Source of the DNA: Schistosoma mansoni
Lineage: Eukaryota; Platyhelminthes; Trematoda; Strigeidida; Schistosomatidae
DNA length: 64,000 bases
Direction: 5' to 3'
Assembly: GCF_000237925.1 (NCBI RefSeq)
Contig: NC_031498.1
Span: forward strand, 8,308,717 to 8,372,716
The position numbers were made by a program, and so were the translations under genes. Below are positions 1-10,273 of this stretch, in pieces. The stretch's first letter is position 1; each line of letters starts with the position of its first letter. The notes beneath the pieces were generated by a model that was given only the letters and a program-made list of their open reading frames with translations, ran no database searches and had not been told where the DNA came from.

Positions 1-1750
1 AAGTTTCTTCTGACTCAAAAGATCTTTGTTTAGTGACTTACAAATCGCTGCCACCTATTAAAACGATGTTCATTTCAGATGTTCTACGGAAGATAGTGTG
101 GTATTATAAGTGTTAGAATCAAAAAATGAAAGTACCCAGTCATATTTAGAAATGTTAAGAGTTTCGTCAGCTTGTCCAAATAACCCATCGCCCAGTGTTT
201 AGTCTTCCTCACCATCATTGATACTACCTTTGCTTTGATTTTTTCATTATTTGTCTTATTAATTTCATCTTTCCTTCCATGTTGTCTAAGAAACTAGACT
301 GAAACGCACTTATGCCAGGCTCTTTGTTTATTACGACTGACTGATATGCAAGTAATGTTCCAAATAGATCTTTGACCAAATACTAGTAATCCACTATTGT
401 CCTCTACTTTTAATGTCCATGCTTCTTGATCAAAGAATAAAGCAGTGAAAGATCCCCCTTCCTAGCAGTCAGACTTCCCATTTATGTCACTGGTGATACA
501 AGTTGACTAAAGCCAAGTGATGTTTTTTTCATCAGCAGGGTTGATGAGACTTTCTCAGCAAGTTAAGCGGTCAATTCTCCTGGCTGTTTGATTCCCTTTT
601 ATCACCATAATCACTGATGGGATCAGTTCTAGACTAATATTTGGGGAGAGAAATGCGTCCGGAAAGTTCTTGCGTCGTTGCCTGGGGAGTTTAGAAGACC
701 CTCCACTTTACCAGCCTTTCCGAGACAGAACAACGTCATCTATTGCTAGCCAACCAGCGTGTCTCCAGGAAGAACACCAGTTGAAAAAGTAAGCATTCCT
801 GGGGAACCCATGGAGGTTACCAACTCTAATTATAGTTAATCATAATCTCAACACATCTTATTTTCGATGGTTATATTTCACATCCCTAAGGCATGACAGT
901 AAACTTTGAAATATCCCTACTCGATAGTCAGTCGGGCTTCTTGGGGTTAACGTAACTATAGCATACCACGGCTGACGAAACTCTAAAACTGTGTTCTGTA
1001 TGACTAATCGGCGAGACTATAATTTATGGATGACCTTTGAGTGATCCTGGACTGACCATGAGAGTGTTCATTTAATAACTAGGACCAGATGAGGGTTATA
1101 AACTTGTGAGGAATTAGAATTATGATTTACTGTTGATGCTTAAGGTTAAGAATTAGATTCAGGGTTTTCATCACGAACTGACACCAGTTACAATGCCAAA
1201 ACTGTATTTAGCCAAATGGATGAGTGGATTTCGCGCCAAAAATCCAAGACCTATTGTCTTATACCTGTTCAGTTCGTCCATAAATTATAGTCTCTTCGGC
1301 TAATCAATATATTTCTTATTCCCTATCTAAAAATAAGTGAAAACTCACTTTACACGTGCCAAGTGTAAAAAGTATATTAAACAAACTCTTATTTGGAAGT
1401 ATTTTAACGACAATACCATGATTTTTTCAATCATGACTCCCTCCCTTAAGCGCTTTTGGTCCAAAGTTTGGTTGCTTCAAGAACTCTATTTCTAGATACT
1501 AATGTGGATTAGTTACGACCCATTAAAAGTTAACACGACGGTCTATTTTGGTTATTTTGTAAATGTTAGTGGGACATAACAAATTTATAACAGTAAATGA
1601 GTTCGATCAGTGCTTTATTCTTCGTGAACACCTAGTATATTACTTTTTGTAGTCATTTATTACTTGAACTCGATTAAACATTTGTATCACTGTTAAGTTG
1701 CTCTAAATTTTACTCTCCACACTTTTCGATATTGTCCACACCAAATATAC
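1..1750. other. Region upstream of the CBP gene, no firm gene
   Basis: No recognised gene. An open stretch at about 643-791 ends at a donor-like GTAAGC and could be an upstream exon, but its peptide resembles nothing I know. An inverted-repeat pair lies at 1003-1030 and 1277-1304 and is listed separately. The reading frame of the first recognised CBP exon stays open a little upstream of 1767, and a possible acceptor TGTAG ends at 1755. The true first exon or exons may therefore lie here or left of the window. Confidence 0.4.
1003..1304. repeat. MITE-like sequence with about 28-bp inverted repeats
   Basis: The segment 1003-1030 is matched in inverted form by 1277-1304. Sixteen bases, GACTATAATTTATGGA, are identical and the outer part has a few differences. 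The two arms enclose about 246 bp with no coding potential. This is the shape of a small non-autonomous inverted-repeat transposon or a long-looped hairpin. I saw no clear target-site duplication and could not assign a family. Confidence 0.45.
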
Positions 1751-1766
1751 TGTAGCTGGTGTAAAT

Positions 1767-2350
1767 ATGCAAGGCTCGACCACGGATCAAATCACCTATA
1801 CAAATGACCGTCCCCAAGGTTTATCTACGGAGGCCAAGATGGTTCTCATGCAACAGCAGTTAGCACTACTTTTACATGCTGATCATTGTGAACGCCTTGA
1901 AAGGAGGGGGATGGCAACAAACTGTATGGATCGAAATTGTGGTGAAATCCGAAACTTGCTGCCTCATTTACAGAGTTGTACTCGAGAAAAGGAGTGCAAT
2001 GTTCCACATTGTATTTCATCTAAGTACATAATGCGACACTACCGTTCTTGCGGAGATATGGAATGCAAAGTTTGTTCAGCAATCAGGAAACCGATTGGGA
2101 ACTCTACACCGTCATCAGCATCATCCGTTAGTTGCCCACAAAATGGACTCACTTCAAACCACAAATCTGACATATCATCCTTAAATGGCATCAAAATATC
2201 AGACTCTCCACTTCCACACCAAAAGACTGCTTTTACAACTGGCCCGTGTGAGTCACAACCAACTCTTGTGTTGAATGGTGAGTTCAATCGGGTACCTTTA
2301 CATGAAAGCCGCATCACTGATCAACAGCGAGAACTAGCTATGAAAAAATT
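1767..2350 (+). CDS. CBP: CBP exon 1: TAZ1 zinc-binding domain and start of KIX
   Basis: The TAZ1 fold is shown by the helix LMQQQLALLLHADHCERLER, which is close to human CBP, followed by the Cys/His ligands in CMDRNCGEIRNLLPHLQSC, CNVPHC and CKVC. TAZ1 binds activation domains of transcription factors. After a Ser-rich linker the exon ends in ITDQQRELAMKK, the first KIX helix. The exon ends at a GTAAG donor in phase 2. The 36-bp intron 2351-2386 breaks the KIX domain, and the split codon gives Phe. Confidence 0.9.
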
Positions 2351-5300
2351 GTAAGTTATAGTTTTTCATAAAGTTATTTTTTATAGTGTGAATGATATTT
2401 CTTTATCAATCTTTCCAACGGCAAATCCTACCGCATACAGTGATCCCAGGATGAAACAGTTTCTCGATTATGTGAAACGAATGGAAAAAGACGTTTTTGT
2501 AAAATCTAGGTCAACAGAAGAATATTTCAAGACAATGGCACTCCATTATCACAATATACATTCTGAATTAAAGGAAAAGCGTCGTCTGAGAGAATCCTGT
2601 CCGCCACTACAAAATGGAGACATTTCTGATGTGACACAACCTTCAGAACTGTCAAATTCTGTTTCATCAGAAAACTCATTAAAAACTAATTCTTATGATC
2701 AGGATCAGTTTTCAGATGCTTTAGAAATCGTATCCAAGCGTGAAGAACAGATTCAACGGGAAATTAAAGTTGAAGTTGCAACAGAAAGCTCTTCGAATTC
2801 CTCTGACTCTGCAGGGGTTTTAGAAGACAAGGATAATAAAGAGGATTCAAATTCACCAGAAGTTAAATATCATCCTGTCGCGTCCGTAGAACCTAGCGAA
2901 AGCGACACAAAAACAAAGATTGATGAAAAAACTGATCTGGAGTCTGATGCACCTGAGCCTACCGGTTCTGATGAAAAAAAGACGGATGCTCAGGCTTCTC
3001 GAGAACCTATCAGACGGAGAATATGGTACTCTAATGAACTGTTGCAGCATTTTCTACCAGTTGTACTAAAAATAAGCAAAGAAAAGGATGCAGAACCATT
3101 TTTGACTCCAGTGGACTGGAAGTTCCTTGAAATATATGATTATCCTCAAATAGTTTCTGATCCTATGGATCTATCAACTATACGGAGAAAATTAGAAGAC
3201 CGAGAATATAAGGATCCTTGGGAAATAGTCGATGACTTTTGGTTGATGCTTAACAATGCCTGGCTTTACAATAAGAAGACGTCCAAGGTGTACAAGACCT
3301 GTACAAGGGTAATTTCATATTTTTTACGATTACACGTTTCTCTAGTTGGCTGAGACATTTGAAACTATAATTGATCCTGTAATGCAGTCGCTTGGATTTT
3401 GCTGTGGCAGGGAATACTATTATCAACCACCTACCTTAACCTGCTTAACGCCCAAGTTTTGTACAATATATCGCGATGCAGTTTATTACGTCTACAAGAG
3501 CGAGTAAGTCCTAATTTTTTGTCATAATATTGTGATAGTGGTCAAACTCCTGGACTTTTGGAACAAAAATACACAGTATGCGAGAGATGTTACAATGAAG
3601 CTCTGGATCAAATAGCCCTTGACAGTGACTCCAGTAACCCAGTGTAAGTTGCATTTGCTTTAAGTTTTGAGTGTGCATTTTTAGGAATGTTCAGAAGAGT
3701 TTGATGGAGAAGTGCAAAAATGATATCAAAGAAAAGGAACCATTCGTATTTTGCAAACATTGTGGGAGGAAGTGGCACAGAGTTTGTGCCATATACCTTG
3801 AAGAAATTTGGCCAGATGGTTTTATTTGCAATCACTGTATTGTGAACTATGGATTAAAGCGTGTTGAAAATCGTTTTACAGCTAAAAAATTGACAACATG
3901 CAAATTAAGCAACTTTTTAGAAAAACGTGTAAATGACTTTCTGAAGAAAAAAGAAGCCGATGCAGGTGACGTCATTATTCGTGTTCTTGCGGCAGCAGAT
4001 AAAACTGTTGAAGTTAAATCTGGTATGAAAGCTCGGTTCTGTGATAACGGAGAAATGCCTGAGTCTTTTCCGTACAGAGTGAAAGCCATTTTCGCATTTC
4101 AGGAAATCGACGGTCAGGAAGTATGTTTTTTTGGTCTTCACGTTCAGGAATATGGATCAGAATGCCCACTTCCTAATACCAGAAGGGTTTATGTGGCTTA
4201 TTTAGATTCCGTTTACTTTTTTCGTCCTAAGCAATTTCGCACAGAGATATATCATGAACTTTTGGTTGGTTACATTCACTATGCAAAGTTACTTGGTTTC
4301 ACAATGGCTCATATATGGGCTTGTCCGCCTAGCGAAGGTGATGATTACATTTTTCATATGCATCCACCTGATCAGAAAATTCCTAAACCTAAGAGGTTAC
4401 AAGAATGGTATCAAAAAATGCTTAAAAAAGCACTCATTGAACGCATTGTGGTGGATTACAAAGATATCTGTCAGGATGCTAATGAGTCCCATATGATCTC
4501 TCCATCTGAACTTGCCTATTTCGAAGGTGACTTTTGGCCAAATACTTTGGAAGAAATATTTAAGGTAATTCTCTTTAATGTTAAATGAATTATAGCTGTT
4601 CTCGTAATTTTACAACCATAATTTGTATCATAATCTAGTACCTGTCTATAACTTTTTTAGAGTTGAACTATGCATTATGTTGAATAAAATCATTTCAGTT
4701 AGTTTCTGGTATCGTGTTTCGAAAAATGATCAGGTACTGCTTTTATCAATCACCAACTCTTGAAATAAATCTAGTAAAGTCCGGAATTTTTAATTATGTT
4801 ACTATAGAATTTTATTGGGTCACTCTATCTGTTCCTACCTTGTCTGTTAGCATCTGTCTTGTCTGCTGACCGAGTAGGAAATCTGCTCGTTTACCCTCAT
4901 TTTGTTGGTTGTAGAAAAACCCATCAGAAATATTTACAAAAAATTGGGCTATTATCCAACAACAATTTTAATGACTTTATATTTTCGTAGATTAAAGCAT
5001 CCAAGAATATCGTTTTCTCACTTTTGTAGCGCAAAACATCTTAGGGAAGTTATTTTGTGAATAATATCTGATTTCCGACACATTTTTATCATTTGAATGA
5101 GGAATGTTATGGTGAAAACTCTTTTAACTATCAACCAATGACTAGAATGTTCTAGTCGGCCCTGGTATGACCGAGAGTGGGAAGAGTTAGCTCTCCCTCT
5201 CGAAATGCTCTCACATGGCCACGCCTATACAGGTACCGCCAGGGAAGTCCTACTCACTGCCTTCTCGTGGCTGGGGTGTTGTTTACGAAATTGAGAGGAC

Positions 5301-8300
5301 GAAAAGCGAATGTCCAGCGCTTTAACCGAGTTGGTGGACACGGAGGGTCCACCTAGGGGAGTTGGGAAACCCTGATTCCAAACCAATGTTGCACATGGGC
5401 TCCGGGATCCTGTTGTTAGTCACCGGTTACCATGTGACCGCGTCTCCTGACGTTGCTCCACTGTCTTGTGGATTAGACCTTTAGGTCAAAGGCTCCGGGG
5501 GTGGCCCTCTAAATAAACCACCTGCTTCGGTCTGGGCTTATCTGGGCGTTAGCGAGTATTATCTTCTGACCAATTAGGTCATATTATTGCATATGTTCAG
5601 TAATTTTAATATGGATTTGTCTAGTTTGGAAAAAGTTGCATCACTCACGAGTAGTATTTCTGTAATAAAGTTTAACAGTATGCTTTTAGTAACAGGTGTG
5701 TTTCCTCATTAACTCTTGATTTAAATACTATCTGCGAGTTTCGAGGTGGTTGCTATTGTTGGTACAAATGTTCTGGGAAACATTTCTTACCTTACGAACT
5801 TTGTTTATATCTATTTGTAACACATCATAGATTAATTACCGTTTCTATTTAAAGCCTGGCTTAATAAAGAATTCTATTACAACAATGTTTCGAAATCGCC
5901 TCCACTCCCCAATAAAATTGGCTTCCGGATAATAAATACTTACTAACTCTGGGTTCATCTGTGACTTCCATATAGAAATGCCTTGAATTAGATCTAAATG
6001 AAAATGCTGACACGAGGATGTGAACATGAATACAACATTTAGTCTTCACAACAATTGAGACATCAGTAATTCATTGATTGGCATCTTCCTATTCTAGCCA
6101 AATGCTTACATAGTACGTTCGCTATCAACAAACTTATTCCGTATCCTTAAATTCGTTCGTATTCCAGCTGCTGTCTTAAAAAAAATAAATATCGTATGTA
6201 TATGAGATAAACCAGTAGTAACAGAACCATTTATGTTATCCAATTGTCTTTAAGATCATGAAGAAATTATTATTTTTATTATTACTAGTATTTTTTTACA
6301 CATCTGAGCGATTTTTAAATTTTCTAAATATAATTTTAAAGAATTAAATCTTTTCGAGTTTTCACAGAAACTTGCTGAAAGATTCTTGATAAATTTGTTT
6401 TGATTGTGAATAGTTTTAAACCTCTCACTTGGTCTACGAGAGTATAATTTCGAAAGTGACTAGTTATTCTGCTAACAAATATGTATGACATCCAACGTTC
6501 TGATTGAAAAATTCATTTTACTTTGAAGCACATGAATCCTGATACAAAGTAACACCAGAAACGTTTCACATAAGGGAAGCGATAATATTGTGAATAAATA
6601 AAGAATGGAAAGTAGTGCAAACAACAAATAATTGTACATGAATAGTATTTAATGAGAATTGCGGTTTAGCTAAAAAAGCAACCACTAAATGCTTCCCAGT
6701 GCTCATCTCACTATTATGAAAAGTATAATAGAAAACTACAGAGGGATCACCACTGACTTTTATCTTGAACCATATATGATAATGCTTTAAGCCGCTCACT
6801 CAACTACTCAGACGCAAACTTTTCAACTTTCTTTAACTGTTCACCGAAAAGAGTGAGTAGAAGCACAGATTCCTCTCAGTAGAGAGATAGCAGTCTGTCT
6901 CTAAATACGTTAGAGAAAATTGTTAACTATTTGGTCTACATATATTATGAAGTTATAAGTTTGTGTGACGAAAATATTATTTTTTAAAAATCTCTTCTGT
7001 AGGAAATGGATGAAGAAGATGCTAAAAGAAAACAGGAACAAGAAGCATTGGCTCGCGGTGACGATGATGATGAGGCAAAAGAAAACGTGCAGACTAAAGA
7101 AACCGATGAAAATCCGGGGAAGAAGAAAGCCAAACGAAGAAAGCTCAAACGTAGTGCTTCCATAACGATCACGGGTAAACGAAAGCGCCTGGGTGGTATC
7201 GGTTCAGGTGATGTTGCAAATGAAGTTGCACGTCGTGTCTACGAAATAATGGAGAAACATAAGGAGAACTTCTTTGTCATTCGATTACACCCTCAAAATT
7301 CTGTCGCTGCACTTCCACCAATTAAGGATCCGGACCCGCTTATTAACTCAGAGCTAATGGAATGTCGTGGTGCTTTCTTAGAAAAAGCTCGTGAAAAGCA
7401 CCTAGAATTTTCATCACTACGACGTGCTAAATATTCCACTTTGGTGATGTTATATGAATTACATAATGAAAATCGTCAACCTCTAATGTACACTTGCAAT
7501 GTTTGTAGTGCACAACTGGAAACTCCATGGCATTGTAAACAATGTATCGAATATGACTTATGTCCCCGATGCTATGAAACCGAAAACCATCCTCATCCTA
7601 TGGTGAAAATAGGTATTGGACTTGACGATTGTAATAAAGGACAAGAGCCAAGTAACGATTCAACTATTCAGGAATCAGGAAGAGATAAATTGAGTCGTTG
7701 GGTAAAAGCCTTAGGCCATAGCTGTTATTGTCGTGATGCAAATTGTCGTGTATATGCATGTAAGACAATGAAATATCAGGTGCAACACTTTCGTGTACAT
7801 TCAACAGATCGAAATCAGTGTTCTGTTTGTCGATTCATCTATTATTTATGTTGCTATCATTCCAAAACTTGCCATGAATTGAAATGTCTCGTACCTTTAT
7901 GTCCTAAACTTAAAGCCAAAATGAAGCAACAGCAAAAGCAACAACGCCTCAAACAAACACAAATGTTACGCAGACGTATGGCCACGATGCAGCGCTGTAA
8001 CAGCATGACTCCTAATCATCAACCAACTCCCCCACCATCTCAAAATTATCAACAATGTTCGCAATCTTCGACATCTGATTGCATATCTTCTCCTATGTCT
8101 GTACCTATGCAGTCATCACCATTTGCTTCTACAGCTGTTACTACTGTTTCCTACAACCTTACCTCTCCACATTCACGAAGTCAATCTTCTATCCAATCTC
8201 CACAGCAAAGTCCGTTTTTTCACCCTCCTTGTCCATCATCTTATCAGAATTCTCAACAAACTGTTCATTCATCAAAGGCATATGTGTCTAGTCCATCAAT

Positions 8301-10238
8301 TCCCCGATCTCCGTCAATATCTGCTATGCCAGTCTCTACTTGTGTTCAAAATCTCCCTCAGTCAACTGGGACTCATAATCAGCCAGCTGTAACTTTAGAA
8401 TCGGACCAGCTGATAAACACACATGTAGATATCAGTAGGACAGGTTATGCTTTTCAGTCTCAATCAAAATATTCTTCATCTTGTACCCAGCCTACAACAT
8501 CTTTCAGTACCCAACAACAACTGCAGCGACATCATATACAGGAACGCCCACAAACAAGTCTTAATAATAACTGGGCCCCCAATTACGTTGTTTCTCAACA
8601 TAGCATCCAGTCACATGGATCTACTTCTGGACACTCAGTTGCACATCGACCTTTACTTACAAACAATCCAGTTCCCATAGATGCATTATCTCCAAAACCA
8701 TTTGTTCACCAACCGTGTGTGACTCCTATGGATGTTGACCCATCATATCCCCAGCAAATAATGTCAAGTCGGTTTCAGGGAGAAAATGAACACAATAATT
8801 ACATTTTCAATAAGCAATCTCAACAACAATCGGTTACACACCACCCTTCACCAGCTTATTCTCAAGTTATTGAGGGGCATAATCCTGGAACCCTTTTACC
8901 TCCTAGCCAGACTTCATCAGGAACTATTTCCAACTCTAATTGGAGGCAACCTGGAACTGCACCTCCAGGCAGTACTATGTATCCATCAGGGTCATCTGTT
9001 AGCTCTACTCAACCAAATACGTCAATCGTTCGGTCTGGATCTATGCAACCTACGTCCTCGCAATCCATAGTATCAACAACCTCGCCCAACATTGGTGTTG
9101 CTGTTCCGTGTAGCATCTCCCCAGAGGATGTGCGGATCGTTCAACAAGCATATACTACAATGAGGCAGCGAGGTGCTCCGGCGTCTGAAGTAAATCGATT
9201 TTTTATTCCTTTTACTTTCGACAAATTTTCGAATATATTTTAGTGGTTAATTTAACTTTATGTCTATTACTCAGTAAGGCCTTTTATTCCTTCAAAACTG
9301 ATTAGGAGATTAAATAGTTTAATGTCATGCAATTCATTAGTTGAATGTACTGTGTTATTGTTCTCAGTTTTTGTTTACTTTAGGTTTTCTAATTAATGCC
9401 TCTCTTGAGTGCTTTATGTTAGTATTTTTGAATATAGTGACTCAAAACTGCGTTTATTCGTGCGTGTAGTAGTTTAATAAAGTATAACAGATTCTTTAGT
9501 CCATACCAAAACTGTGGTTGTATCAGACTGAGGTTTGATATGATAATTAATGTCAGTTTGAGCTTTATATTTACGAGAAGTTGTTTATTTTGTTTATTAA
9601 TTTTTGTTAACAACTTTTCCATCAACATGACCTTTCTCTACACGACCGGTTTTTAGTGATATTCATCACCCTTCAAAATCCAATCTAAGTGGAAAAAAAA
9701 GCTTTTTTTAGCAATAATTCCGCAAAACATCATCTAGAATGTCAAGTAATTTGTATATAAGTGTTGAGAACTTTGGTTATTCTAGTCTTTCTATCTCAAT
9801 ATTCCACATGAATTAATCAAACCAAATCGAGTCTTATCACCAGTGTTCGTTTTTAATGGTTATTCCGTTGTAAATTAGCTTCATCCTGTGCTTCTTACAG
9901 CTCTATTTTGCGAAAGATTGGTTTGTAAATATACTTTATGACCATCCCTATCACAACCTACACTTATTTGCTCGGATTTCCTCCTATTTACTATAAGTAT
10001 AGGAAAGTAAACACTTAGATTCCGTTAATATGAAACAATTTTTGTTGTTGAATAATTAAGTTGCACTTATATTTCTACAATTATAAATTATTCTAACTAG
10101 TTTGTCGTCGTAGTATAAGGCAAGAATACAATTTGCACTAAATTCATTGAAAAAAAATTAGTTTATGTCTACCACCAATAAATTCATCCACAATATTTTG
10201 GCTTTGGATAAATAGTTTGTGAATTTCATGTTTATTAG

Positions 10239-10273
<35 letters not shown>

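Noticed and set aside
643-791. Open stretch of about 50 codons ending near a GTAAGC donor, as a possible upstream CBP exon
   Set aside because: The peptide has no likeness to CBP N-termini and no clear acceptor; kept only as a remark.
2039-2317. Minus-strand open frame of 92 codons
   Set aside because: It lies wholly inside CBP exon 1, whose plus-strand TAZ1 motifs are clear.
8079-9070. Several plus-strand open frames within the Ser/Gln-rich part of CBP exon 6
   Set aside because: They are out-of-frame shadows of low-complexity coding sequence.
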